Source of the DNA: Symsagittifera roscoffensis
Taxonomy: Eukaryota > Xenacoelomorpha > Acoela > Convolutidae
Assembly: GCF_963678635.1 (NCBI RefSeq)
Contig: NC_087065.1
Span: forward strand, 13,060,743-13,124,742
DNA: 64,000 bases
Direction: 5' to 3'
A program made the position numbers and the translations under genes. Every line of letters starts with the position of its first letter. The first letter of the stretch is position 1. The notes under the pieces are model-generated. The model did not search any database. It saw only the letters and a program-made list of their open reading frames with translations, and was not told the DNA's origin. Shown in pieces: positions 9,901 through 21,800 of the stretch.

Positions 9901-12184
9901 AAATTTAGCGCATCCTCATGTTGTTCCGAAGCCTTTTATGCCCCCAAGTTCTGATAAATTTCCTTTAAAACCAGTCGTTGAACTTTTCGACGAAGAGGAT
10001 GACGCAGAATTTATGAAATTCATCGAAGAAAATTCGAAACCACCACCATTTAAAATTCCTGTAAGATCCGTCAGACCAGAAAACTCACCCAAACGGCCAC
10101 CACCGTTTCCTGCTCGTATAGAAAAAGAAACGGGAGATGTGATTAAAAGCCAGATCAAGGGTGACATTGATTACGAACCCCCGAGTAAAGTGGCACTTGA
10201 GATTCAAAGTGGAATTGGAGCTATGATTGCGTCCTTCCGCAAAGCGGTAAATGAGAGTCCCACAGACAGCGAACCGAGCAGTAGTAATGAACCTATGCGG
10301 ACGCTGAAAACAAGCGCAGTTCATCAAAGTGCGATGTCAAGTCGACTAGTTTCAAGGAGTTTAGGCGATAGTTCGAATAGGAGGTCGCTCGATAGAGGTT
10401 TAAATGAAATGGTCACTCGTGAGGAGTCCAAGAATGAAAAACTGGATCCTCTGGACCCTAGCAATGAAGTTGCATTGACAAGTGAGGCTTCGATAGATAT
10501 TGGTCCTTTTGTTTCAGATGAGGCCAACGGTGTAGTATATGGGCATTTCATTCTACTCAGTATAATATCTAAATCTCTGGTACAAACTTCCAATAAGTTT
10601 AAGTTTTATATCTGCAACCAATGTGGACTGAAGAAAAAGTTGGACCCACTTTTGTGCATCCATCATTATGTGTGTTCTGAATGCGATTTGGCATTCATGT
10701 GTCAATTGGAAGCTGCGAACCATTTCTGTATTGTTCATAACCATCCTATACCTGAATTGAAAGAAGACACTAATTGTGAGCTATGTGCATTTACGACCAG
10801 ATCGCTGGAATCCTGGATCTTACATAGAAAAGATGAACATAGCTTGTGCGCTGAGCATATCGTGTGTCCTAATGCAAGCTGCACTACAAGGAATGTTTTC
10901 CGCTCTAAATCAGAACTAGAAGCTCATTTGACTCGTGAAGGGGGATGTTTGAAACGGGGACGAACCCACAAGTTTGACGCATTGAACGCTCCTTTCTACG
11001 GTAAAGTTTATGCTCAAGAAAATTTTCTTTGTCAACAGACCTGCGTAGCATGTACGTTCATTCAGTACAAAGAATTCAACCAAATGAAGGCAATAACATA
11101 TCCGAAGTGCTGTTCTGAAAACACTTTTGCGACACGAGAAGACAGAGAATGTCACGGAGCTTCGATTCATTTCAAAAATAGTGCACAGTCTTTCAAAAAG
11201 ATCAAGCACTCGTGCGTTAATTGCAACTCAAAGTACCCTGTGTTGCTATCGATGCTACACAAAGTCTACAACCATGTTGTATGCTCAGAGCACTATGCGT
11301 GTCCAAATGATTCTTGTATGCTGGTTTTTCCATGTCCATATTTGGTACAACTGCATCATAAGTTCTGCATAATGACTTTCTTCACTGGCAAGCAAAAAGG
11401 AATTCTTGAAAGAATTGAAAGACTTCCACCTGTGCCGACCGTGGTAGGCACTGAATGGCAGGAAATGAAGGCGAAAACTGCAAACAATCCGAAACCTTCT
11501 CTAGAGTCATTGACTTCTTGCGAGCGTATGTCTGATCGCGGCGAAAGGCCCGAAGAATTTGCTCCTAGAGATAGACCTCAATATGGGCATCAGAGGCGCG
11601 ATGATTTCCATGCTAGAGGGAGAGATGCGTATTTCCATGAAAATCGAGGCAGAGGTTTTAGACCGAATGACCGCAACCCGAACTTCACTCCGCGTGGTAG
11701 AAGCAGTTTCAATTACAGAGTCAATGGTAACTTGCATGAGTATGCCCGCAATAATAGTTTGCCTTTCTATCAGCAAAGCGGCAAAGTTGGTTATCAAGGT
11801 CCGTCTGAATCACGAGCTTCAGAAGCGGTCCGTTCATCGGACAATCGGAGATCAAATGAACAGAATAGGGATCGATTGGTAAATTCTATTGCCCCTGATG
11901 ATTTTGATCTGCAAGGTGCTCTCAGTAAAATGAGGCGCGAAAGTTCGATCAGCGAGAGGGCTAGAAAAAATACCTTGGAGTCTGATAAAACCCGGGGTCA
12001 CAAAGAAACATCGAGGTCGCGTTCCCGGTCGATTTCTGAATCCGAGCAAACCAGCGGGAGTAGGAGTCGTTCGAGGGACCGAATTGCGACGCTCAGGACC
12101 AAAGAAGAAGGAAAAACCAAGTCGAGTGAGTTGGGAGGCTTAATGGATGATTTTCTGAAACAAGCGCGATATGGGAAAGAATGA
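6902..12184 (+). CDS. 1760-residue protein with seven repeated Cys/His modules
   Basis: Unrecognised protein in a single intronless ORF; ATG at 6902 is the first Met after the putative acceptor at 6864. About seven repeats of ~105 residues start near residues 10, 148, 337, 468, 618, 1236 and 1375. Each has a first half with paired C-x2-C motifs and H-x3-4-H, and a second half with C-x2-C-x12-H-x4-H-x2-C-x2-H-x2-C-x4-C, closing with H-x3-6-C/H. The core H-x4-H-x2-C-x2-H-x2-C-x4-C is present in all seven, with x3 at the last spacing in repeat 2. Residues about 735-1235 are a Pro/Ser-rich, probably disordered linker. Residues about 1490-1760 are Arg/Gly-rich (1571-1608), then an RS run (about 1704-1727), suggesting a nuclear RNA- or chromatin-linked role. 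That role is inference. The spacing differs from tandem C2H2 (Kruppel-type) fingers. The lack of introns, beside a 17-exon neighbour, could mean retrogene or transposon origin. Confidence 0.88.
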   Translation: MSVLTLESRCQFCTFTVTSSRDVGACELCPPELKKVEFLDLNELLLHKAIQHRKYAPNLSLECKFCPFRTIDANIFGQHMRHEHGRCSAHFRCYENRCLKVISFDFYSVHLDSNHPPREQLQFCSANMGETISLFGNIDSSFTAHSFLCQDCANTFICSSLVECNLCTNLPHDQQYAGFAKINDFLIHLETDHALTFSGKLMCTFKETGCKFVGSLKELKSHVVSEHNSCTSHVCCSPLCSFLIDPSNYKRAHIRPEQCQFIEPNTIAYKSFITHFQSLKPTRCGQIKSAGEGDGESKSKKVLFFQRNGAEVGKLFYAPVLKLPIAKIDYFTKFFAYKCESCPFVVQLSEESSKLTHHSCPFCHLVFFSLLEAKAHIAHYHRYSESETKSKCIECAFTSDSCEKVIRHRAIAHKFCKEHYLCVAHKSCCKLFSTARNLGRHVMSKECLTTNVPEKEGLLALASPDNLYKCTSCSYSQTLDARNFVQCNRCNDHGRIFLTDEVDFAVHKYLRFQQDTEDMIYLQCADKNCPPKWLRLRDYFNHRDHSHQSCGIHYVCRYKGCRVLMSSLHSLNLHQDMCSKRDSGIRGEELLTHYLHSEIQNLICTYSQSLVSMRYEKYACTCCNELFESSLLVLCKLCSFDISPVVFIDSAEFISHLVLNHKMDCSSKVDCYLKTDHVSCSFTGKVIDAYNHKLLKHGICGLHVKCPFNDCNFLFDDIEKMIKHRSSANHITKVKPIEKYFKTVSEESSESWQAPVNQNMVNYFLELPFKSLPTLPKIAKSIVPEQMTTTSREAESSPNDVNEIIPLKNENEKPAAIIHASDPRIERWSLSEASPIKEVSPPVSPGKKVVEDLQVVAWGPEIKSRSPSPGVFQSNKAPIPRNPGDKTTNFIPWDKSLTSPVSAMVPSTSTCLSPPFVAPVKRMVMERIPSNEFFPPTEFEPPNCLKPPIGFKPPMPSYMPHDEIVKDVIQMAYPNDIDKRAAQENIVQPQPISDLFTLNENLAHPHVVPKPFMPPSSDKFPLKPVVELFDEEDDAEFMKFIEENSKPPPFKIPVRSVRPENSPKRPPPFPARIEKETGDVIKSQIKGDIDYEPPSKVALEIQSGIGAMIASFRKAVNESPTDSEPSSSNEPMRTLKTSAVHQSAMSSRLVSRSLGDSSNRRSLDRGLNEMVTREESKNEKLDPLDPSNEVALTSEASIDIGPFVSDEANGVVYGHFILLSIISKSLVQTSNKFKFYICNQCGLKKKLDPLLCIHHYVCSECDLAFMCQLEAANHFCIVHNHPIPELKEDTNCELCAFTTRSLESWILHRKDEHSLCAEHIVCPNASCTTRNVFRSKSELEAHLTREGGCLKRGRTHKFDALNAPFYGKVYAQENFLCQQTCVACTFIQYKEFNQMKAITYPKCCSENTFATREDRECHGASIHFKNSAQSFKKIKHSCVNCNSKYPVLLSMLHKVYNHVVCSEHYACPNDSCMLVFPCPYLVQLHHKFCIMTFFTGKQKGILERIERLPPVPTVVGTEWQEMKAKTANNPKPSLESLTSCERMSDRGERPEEFAPRDRPQYGHQRRDDFHARGRDAYFHENRGRGFRPNDRNPNFTPRGRSSFNYRVNGNLHEYARNNSLPFYQQSGKVGYQGPSESRASEAVRSSDNRRSNEQNRDRLVNSIAPDDFDLQGALSKMRRESSISERARKNTLESDKTRGHKETSRSRSRSISESEQTSGSRSRSRDRIATLRTKEEGKTKSSELGGLMDDFLKQARYGKE

Positions 12185-12192
12185 AAAAAAGA

Positions 12193-12198
12193 AATAAA
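12193..12198 (+). terminator. polyadenylation signal of the zinc-protein gene
   Basis: A canonical AATAAA lies only 8 bases after the TGA stop at 12182-12184, implying a very short 3' UTR. About 620 bases separate it from the acceptor-like site before the COPB2 start. Confidence 0.6.
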
Positions 12199-12847
12199 GG
12201 CGTTTTGACGATGAAGTCATCAGTTTTTTCTATCGATTTGTGCTGTAGATAGATTACCAAACTCGTACCTGAAATTGAGGAGTCATGACAAGTTGTCACC
12301 TCTAACTGCTGTTTTTCCTGCAGTTCAATTCTCTCTCCTTAATTTTCAAAATCCTCAGATTCTGAACAAAAGGATGAAAAGCAGGAGCTCGAATTTAAAA
12401 TAGCCACCAGTTTTTGATGTCTGTTAATGTGACAAAAACGACGGTATCTCTCTGTTTTATGAATTTAACCAATTTAAGGGTTGCATTACAGAACAGACTA
12501 TCAAATGAGATAAGACGAATCTATGAATATAGTAAATGTTGTTAATGTTGTGGTACAATATCTAAATGGTCAAATACTTACTACTAAATTGTAAAGATTT
12601 TTTTTTCTTTGGAAAATGCCGAATTAGCTCATGTGCTTTCTAAATTTTATTCTTCAAAACTTTTCTTGTCTCGTTGATTTGTAATCATCATTAAATGTTC
12701 AAATCTAATCCTCTAGATACTTTGAAAATATTTCTGAAACTTATCCGTTTTTTTTAATAAGCTGAGGTTCATATTTGATTTGAATAAAAAGTAATGAACA
12801 GTTATTCTGTTTTCAGAAGTTTGGTTGACTTTCTTTTACGAGCAAGC
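12199..12847 (+). promoter_or_regulatory. spacer and putative splice acceptor upstream of COPB2
   Basis: AT-rich spacer with no ORF. A pyrimidine tract ending in tgttttcag closes at 12816, followed by a 31-base leader to the COPB2 ATG at 12848. The exon after the acceptor begins AAGT, as does that of the upstream gene. A 5'-UTR intron or a trans-spliced leader are both possible. Confidence 0.4.
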
Positions 12848-12850
12848 ATG
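12848..12850 (+). CDS. COPB2: COPB2 exon 1 (coding part: start codon only)
   Basis: The coding part is just ATG followed by a canonical gtaagt donor. Splitting after the initiator Met is supported by exon 2, which resumes at residue 2 of the conserved N terminus. Confidence 0.88.
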
Positions 12851-15800
12851 GTAAGTCAACATTCAAAAGTGTAAATCATTTTAATGCCTAATAAATTTTT
12901 AATAGTGTATATGATCTGTTTTAGCCGCTGAAGTTAGACATTAAGGTAAGAGATTGAACTTATGCGTTAGTTGCACGCAGGCATGACCATTTCAATGGTT
13001 TTTAAAGTGTCAATGAACGAAATGAAGACAAGTATATAAGCAGTGTTGTGATTTGTTTTCTTCACCCTCAAATTTGGTTTTTTGCCGTTCGACTTATAAT
13101 TTATTTACACTTACTTTTGAGTTCCCGGACTCTTTATCTTGGAGGGAAGGCAAAGGTCTGGGGTTGGAATCTGACCAGGACCTGTTTTTTTTTTCAAACA
13201 AGAAATATTCTGTTTCACATGAAATTGTCGGCCAATTATTTGTCTGCTTATCTTTTCTCGGCTCAGTAGAAACAAAAAACAAAACCCCTCCGCACTTTCC
13301 AAGTTGGGTATGTTAAGCAATCGGTTTATTGAAATTTGTTTTTTTTGTCGTTATGGAAAACTATTTCCAAATTTTTGGAAAATTTTAAATAGTTTCTTAG
13401 TAAATTCTGCTGATTTTGAAAAAAAAGGGGTATAAATTGAAAGACCGCCTACTCCACTGTGTGCCTGCATACTCGCCTTGTATCTTTTAACTTGACTCCT
13501 CTGTCTACAGTTTTCGAAAAAGTCTGTGGTGGAATATCTGACCCATATTTTTGATTTGTTTTTTCGTTTTCTCGAAAGTTACCCTTCTCAAATTTGAGTT
13601 TTTGCTTTCAATGAATAGAACGATTTTGAAAACCTTACTGCATAAACGGCTGAGCCCAAACTTTTAAAACCAAAATTAGGCCCTGGGAATAGTCACATTT
13701 GATTTTTAACCGTTTTGCTAGCCTCTCAAATCTGATATTGTGTGTTCAATGGATAAAAAAGGGTACTGAGAACCTCCCCTGCATTAGCGGCCACACAATG
13801 TTTTTAACACAAAAAGTTTTTGCCTTGAAAAAGTCAAATTTTTGAATTTTTGACTGGTTTTAAAACTTTTTGAATATTCTCAAAAACTACCCTGCCATAT
13901 CTGAGATTTTGGTTTCAAATAATCGAATGGGTTGTAAGAAGTTGAAGTTCTTTCGCTTTTGCGATTGCGCCCAAATTTTTTGACTCCAAAATTTATGGAC
14001 CTCAGATAAGTCAAAATTTTTATTTTGACTTTTTTGGAAAGTTGTTGGCTTTTTTCGAACTACCCTCTCAAATCTGAGATATTGGGTTCAATCGAAGAGT
14101 TGTTGACGACCATTTTTTGGACTTTTCTCGCGAACTATTTGCCAAATCTGATATCATAGGTTTAATCGAAACGATAGGAAAGCCTACCATTATAATTGGC
14201 TGTGCCCATTTTATTAAAGAAAAAAGTTATTGCCTTCAAACAAGACAAAGTTTCGAAGCTTGGACAGTTTTTCGGAACATTTTTGACTTTCTGCGAAAAT
14301 TACCGTGCCAATGCTCAGGTTGTGTTCAATTGAGGTACCTGGTTTTGGGAAAATTCTCTGATTAAGCGGCCACAACCTGCTTTTTGCAGAAAAAAAATTA
14401 TGGAATTTGGAAAATCTTTTGACCGTTTTTTAGATGTTTTGACCGTGTTTTAGAAACTCTTTAAATTTTTTTAAAATGTGCGCAATCAAATCTGAGATGA
14501 AAAGTTCAATTGAAAGAATCGGTTGCGGTTGCTGTTCCTAATTTTTTGTGAAAATTGATTCTCTCAAATTTTTTTTTACTTTTCTTGCTTGATTTACTAG
14601 AGAAACAACTAAGGTTTTGGGCAAATTCCAGTTTTTGAAATATTTTTTTTTGTGCCGCATCAGTGTAGCAATATCATTCAATATTAAACATTTACCTCCA
14701 GCTTTAGCTGGGCTCCTAGCCGAAAATTTTCGTTCACCTAGTTTTTAAACATTTAAAATTTTGTATCGCAAGACTGTGTTTTCAAAGTACAATTCAGATT
14801 CATTTGCTATAAGGAAGGCATTTTGCGCTCTCCAATAAAAAACAGGCAATGGAATGAAAAAATGTGATTGACTTTTTTTGAGGATGGAGTTTAATTTTCA
14901 GATTTAGCATGGGAATAAAAAAAGGTTTTTGTGGTTTAGAAAGTGCATTCTACCAGGAGTGACCGTGTGAAATGTTGCGATATCCACCCGACGGAGCCGT
15001 GGATGATGGTGTCCCTGTTCAACGGAAGTCTCCACCTCTGGAACTACGATACCCAGCAGATGGTCAAGTCTTTTGAGGTCGGTGATGTGCCCGTCAGATG
15101 TGCCATATTCGTCCCACGCAAGAACTGGATAGTAGCCGGAGCGGTAAGTTACAAAGTTAAAAATCATTTATATGGCATGGTTTGTTGATTGAAATAAATT
15201 GAGATGACGTGATGTGGTGTGTTTAGGACGACATGCACATCCGAGTACATAACTACAACACTATGGAGAGAGTGCACAAGTTCGAGGCCCACTCGGACTA
15301 CCTCAGATGTCTGGCTGCTCACCCGACTCAACCTTACCTCCTTTCTTCCAGTGGTGAGTAGAAACACGAAATAACACTACAACGAGTTCCAGTTCATTTC
15401 CAGTTCATCCCCAAATGCCCAACTTTGTATATTTTTTTTGTATAAAGAGTAATGATCGTAGTGAAGACTCTTAGATAGGTCTTGGTGTTTTTTTTCCAGG
15501 AATAAAGTTTTTTTTTAAATGCTCTAATAACTGCAGATGTGCATTTATACATATTGATGCATTTATGAATGCACTTAGGTATATATGCACTTTTTCAGTT
15601 CAATTGAAATTCATCTGCTGAAAGTGACGTAAATTGCACTCTCCCGATACGAACGTGGAAATGGCGCAAAAAACATGAACGATTTCTAATTTCGAAATTA
15701 GAAGTTACTTTGTCAATTTCCAGCGAAATAAAAACTAACTACCTGTTGATCCAGTTGTCTCAATTTGGGTTAAAGTTATCAAAAAAAAACGGTAATCATA

Positions 15801-18800
15801 AATCGTTCTAGAAATTCAAAGAGCTTAAAGGGCATCTATTTTTTTTTGAAAGTTGAAATTTTTTCGACTAAGTAAGTGTTTTTTTTAATGTTTTGTTGCG
15901 TTCATTACTCTTCGATTGGCTATGTTTTTTTAGGTCAGAACTTATTTGTCCGAATCACAGTTATGGCACAATTTCTCCTGTTGCTTTTGCGACATGTTAT
16001 TTGTCGCTGGAAGTAATGAATTTGAACGTGATCAAAGGACTTTAAACAGGGCATTTGATTGCGATGCAAGTGTGCTGAAAGACACTTTTATGGTGATAAT
16101 TTTGATGATTTTTTGGGTGCGATTTAGATGACATGTCGATCAAATTGTGGGATTGGGACAAGAGGTGGCAGAACATTCAGACGTTCGAGGGTCATGGACA
16201 CTACGTGATGCAGATTGTAATCAATCCCAAAGACAACAACCAGTTCGCATCCGCCTCACTCGATAAAACCGTCAAGGTACACAGATTACATGGGCGCCTA
16301 ATATTTTCCATGACAATCATCGTGATACTTATTGTTCCGACCGCGTCTTTGAAAAAGACCTGAAGGATCTATAGATTAGCTATACATTTTACGCATGACA
16401 CCAAACACTCAATTCAATTCCAATGCTGTTTTTGTTCTAAGTTGGCTATGTTTAGTTCTAATTTTTGCAGTTTTGACCTAATTTCATCGCCCCATACTGG
16501 AAAAAAAACTAAGTTTAGCGAAAAAGTGAAAACCTCAAAAAAATGTCAACGAATTCAAGAAAGCCAAAAAATTGACATCTACCATTTTTATTGAAAAGTT
16601 CTGCTTTTAAGCTCCTCAGAATTCAAGAATTGTTTTTGGTTGACCTGTTTTTAAAAAGCTAACCCCATTCTAGAAAACTGATCAATGTGTGTAATTTTTT
16701 TTTCATTCCGGTGGAAAACCTTTAAAAAATCTGTTCACTTCCGAAACTAAACCTCAATCACGTTTTTTTTGCATCTTTTTTCGCTTTGGTAATTGAGAGC
16801 GTAAATTGATTTCTTTTTAACATCAAAAAAGAATTCTCGAAAATCAGATTTGAGCTTGATATGTGCTGTTAGACATATCTAAAGACGTATAGAAGTATCT
16901 ATAGAAGAAGTACCTATACGAGTATCTTCATTTCTGACACTCAAAAAATGTGTTTTTTTTTCAAGACATTCTGTGCTACATGCACAGCAACCATGGCTTT
17001 CGTTATTGCGTCTGGTTTTTTTCCGGCTAATATATCTACCAGAAAACTTCATCCGCATATTTAACCTTTCCAGCCATGATTTTCTAAGAGTCTATGAACG
17101 TAGTGAAGGTTTTTGTAAAAGTGTTGGTGTTTTTTCACGCTCATTTTTGATTTTTGACTTCAGATTTCTTTTTAAGTTCCTTTTGTTAAAAGAAAGACAA
17201 ACTCCACTATCGAACACCTTTAGTGTAAAGATCATTAAAAACTTTTGAAATACGTAAGTCGAAGTTTTTCCAAGAACGAGTTTTTTTTTTGTTTTCTTGC
17301 GTTAATTGTTTATTTTTCAACTGTCTTCTGGCTATGTTTTCAATGACCTCTGCGTAACAGTTACCTTTATCGCACTGCATGCAAGTTGAAAAATTGAAAG
17401 ATATTCATAGCTATCCGACTCATTTTTCAAGAAAATATTCAAGGGAAAAAATAACGAAAGCATTATTAGAGCAGTCTAGCGAAGGAAATGCTATATTGTT
17501 TTTCTTTTATGGGCTCTTTTCCGTCCCCCAACCCCTCATTTGAGTTTCAAGTTGGAAAAAATTGTTTGTCATAATGCTATGAAAATTTGCGTGGTGAACA
17601 AACTAACTATCGTTAACAGATTTGTTCTTCATAATTTACTTCGGAACATCACGCGTTCAGTCATTATAACACGTAAAACAACTAGAATGTTAAACAATTT
17701 TAAAATGTGCATGGGGAACGTTGAAAAGAGCCGCGGTTAGCAATAGTAACTCGTAAAACATATATAAAAATCCAAGATTTGAAATGTGTGGAGGGGAGTG
17801 GTTAGTAGAAAGAGCCCTTTTTATTTTTGCAGAAGTTGATGACTTGAGTATTTTCCTCGAGCGAGTTGAATGTTCTTTGCCTGAAGGCTACCGGCGAAGA
17901 TCAGCACTATCAATTTTCAATATAATTTCAATGTAACATTCTTTCAGTTCTGCATGTGCAATTTCAACCATGTGTTTTTGCGTGTAGGTGTGGCAGTTCG
18001 GTGCCAACCAGCCCAACTTTACCCTAGAAGGCCATGACAAGGGAGTGAACTGTGTGGATTATTACACTGGGGGAGACAAGCCATACCTCATCAGTGGGGG
18101 AGACGACAGACTCGTCAAAATATGGGATTACCAGGTGAGACTAGAAGGATGGAGATGAAATCACATGGTTATGGAAGACTTAGTGGTAATAGAACCGTTG
18201 CAAAAGTCAACGGCTTATGTGCCGACGCAGCAGAAATTAGAAAACAATAGAAAGAAAAAGTTATCAGCTATTTCAATCACTTGATGTTTTCATATGCCGA
18301 AATATAAGGACTGGAGTTTTCACTTATTTTTTAAGAGTCATGAAGGTAATGAACACTTATTTTTTTCATTTCTGAGATGAATTTTATTCAAAATTCATTA
18401 TTTACCCAAGAGTGGTCATCGTTTTAGAACAAATCTTGTGTTCAAACTCTGGATGGTCATGCCCATAATATCTCAGCAGTGAAGTTCCACCCCCACCTGC
18501 CAATCATCCTGACAGGATCTGAGGACGGGACCCTTAGATTGTGGCATTCGAGCACTTACCGGCTGGAGACGACCCTCAACTATGGATTGGAGAGGGTGTG
18601 GTCCATAGCCTGTGCCAAGAACTCGAACCACGTCGCAATCGGGTAATCTTCAATTGTTAATATTTATCCTCTTGATGATTTTTGCCAGCCAGAGATATCA
18701 CTTGCGTTGCGGAAGCAACTTGTATGTTCATGGCCTATCTTGGCATATTTTTATTCAGGTCTGTTTTTGCATTTTTGAGTGTCTGAATTTGGTATGTTAT

Positions 18801-21800
18801 CTGCAAAAACTAGCCTTCTTCTGAATGAAAATACCATGCATACTTTATCGATGTATTATAAGGTTGTCAAATTTGATTTGCCAGTAAGCAGCTTGAATTT
18901 AGTTAACTCAGGTTTCTTAGTACTTTGGACATGCGATAGAAATAATGAGTTCTGATTATGCCTGCTTTGAATGAGGAAGTCGATTTTAGGTATGACGAGG
19001 GCTCCATTATGATCCGACTGGGGAGAGACGAGCCAGCGATGAGCATGGACGCCAGCGGGAAGATCATCTGGGCCAAGCACTCGGAGATCCAGCAGGGCAA
19101 TCTGAACGCAGTGGTCGATGTGGATCTGAAGGACGGAGAGAGGGTGCCTCTCAATGTGAAGGAGATGGGCAGCTCAGAGGTGTACCCACAGATCATCAAA
19201 CACAGTCCCAACGGAAGGTAAGCGTCCATTAAGAAAGAATTGCTATGCTAATTCCATAAAAATTTTATAAGCAATTTGAACTTTGATTTAAAAAAAAAAC
19301 AGATAACTGAAGTCAATTTTCATATTTTGTCTGAAAATATTAAAATCAACCATTTCAAAATTATGCGATTCAATTGTTTTCAGCCAATCAGATTTGGTTC
19401 TTGCCACCTTCGACTGTTTAGTGACTATTGAAATTACTTGCCGACTGCTTAGAGATCGCGCGCCCTTGTTTTTTTATATGGCATGTATGACTCATGAGTA
19501 TGGTGTAGGTTTGTGGCTGTGTGTGGAGATGGAGAGTTCAGCATCTACACTGCGATGGCCCTGAGGAACAAGGCTTTCGGGTCTGGACTGGAGTTCGTCT
19601 GGTCCAGCGACTCAGCAGTCTATGCTGTACGGGAGCAGACCACTGTGAAGATATTCAAGAACTTCAAGGAGAAGAGCACCTTCAAACCAGAGTTGGGAGT
19701 CGATGGTATGTCTGCGATAAAAATATTATCCGGAGCCATAAATAAGGAAAATAGTGTAATATGACAATGATTCGCTAATATGCGTGCTACTTTTGGTGGC
19801 ACTTTTGAAGCAGGCTGCTTTGGTGGTTTAATAGCATGTGCTTTGACATTCTATTATTTACAAGAAGTTTAACTAGTTGATGCATTTTTATTCATCGACT
19901 TTTCAGAAATATATTTCGCGAAATTTTCGAAATGCAAAACTTATACACCTTAGTGAATATTTGGTGGCGTTTTTGCTGTCTAGCATTTACAATTTAGTAG
20001 CATCTGTAGCTGCTTTGATGATGGCTGAAGTTAAAGCCCGTGGCACAGATGCGAGGACGCGAGACTCCAAAGGGCGTAGGTTGGAATCCGACACTGAAAG
20101 TTGTTTTATTCAAGGCTTATTTTTACCTTTTTCTTATCTCTTTTTAGATCTGCTTTTGGTCGTTTTCTCGCTTGTGTTTGCAAAAATCAGCTTCGCTTCT
20201 GTGTTAATATTGTAAACTTAGATATTAGATTAATTTCTTTTTAAGGTATCAATGAACGCAATGAACACTTATTTAGCTCACTTATTTTTTTTTTCAGGAA
20301 AATCTGCTCACGCTGAAATTTGATTTTCGCTGATTAACTATTGTTTACTTTTCAAGTTCAATTCAATTTAGTTCGCTAAAGGAAGACAAATTATGCTCTT
20401 CAATTAAGAAAGTGTAGTTTTATCGAAAAATCATGAGTGAAAATGTCAAAATTGGATTTGAATCCAGTTTTCTATTGATAAAATTGGAAAAGAACTATCG
20501 TTTTTCTGATGGTTTTTGTTAATTGACACTTATCCAGCTGTATGTTGGATAAGTTTTGCTATTGAGAACTTTGTTTTTCAGGTATCTTTGGAGGTAATAT
20601 GCTGGGAGTGAAGTCTAACCATGGACTGGCGTTCTATGACTGGGAGGACAACTCTCTTATTAGGCGCATTGAAATCCAGCCAAGATTGGTAAGAAAAACA
20701 ATACTATGGGATAATACCATAGGTTAATCCACGTTGTTGCTGAAATTCTTTTTTGTTCTGAACACTTTCGAAGAGTGGGAAGGAACAATGGGCTAGGGTC
20801 GAACCTTTTTAGTTTTTTTTTTTTCAATTAATTTTGGCTAACTGAAATTAACTGAAAAGGTGTCCCTTGTTGGTATCCATTATAAAGCCGTTTTAGTCGT
20901 AATTTTGATTCTAAAAAGATTTTGATTCCGAGACTAATTTTTCAAGGGCAGACTCTGATGCCTTTTATCTGTCCTTTCTAAGTTTGCAGTTAATTCAATG
21001 ATTTATTGATTTAAATTTAGAAAAACGTGTATATTTGTTGAATTATACTGAAGCATCATTGTTTTTGTTTGCAAGTTTAGAGGAATAAATTCTTTTTCTA
21101 CTAAATTGCTGAAAACGTTAGCATTTACATTTTCTTGAATTTCTGTTTTCGGCTCAAATAATGTAGCTCCAAGTTATTGGCGTAAAACTACATGGTGTTT
21201 GTGGTTAGCCTAATTTCGTGAAGAATAAGTCAAAGTTATCACCACAAAGAAACATTACGACTTATTGGTGTAATTTACTGTCTCACTTGTTAGATGACAA
21301 TAATGTCATTGATACATGTGTGAGATTGTTTTTTTTATTCAACAAAATAAGAATTTCAATTATTTAGGTAGTCTTTTTCCACAAAAAATTTCTAAATTGT
21401 TTTGCGCTCAGTTCTACAATTTGACTTGAATTTTTTAAGTGTCATTGAACGAAGCTAAAAATCGAGCTTGATTTACCCTAAAAATCGAGCTTGATTTACC
21501 CAGACGAGCTAGCGAGTTAATTAGTATATTACGAATCAACTTTCTTCCTCCCTACCGACTTCGCAAGAAAGTGCTCATTTAGTGACGTTTTCGCTACGTA
21601 CCAATGCATTAGTTCTGCCTGCTTTTTAGTGGCCAGTGTTTAAGAGTAATGAACCGAATGAGTTCTCTTATATAGGTCTTCCTGATTTTTTTGGTTTTTT
21701 CAGAAAAAAGTCCTTAAATTTGATCAAGCTCAATTTTGATTTTTCGCGGTTTGATTTGTAATTTTTGTCAAATCACACTTCTAATCGGTTTGAAAATGTG

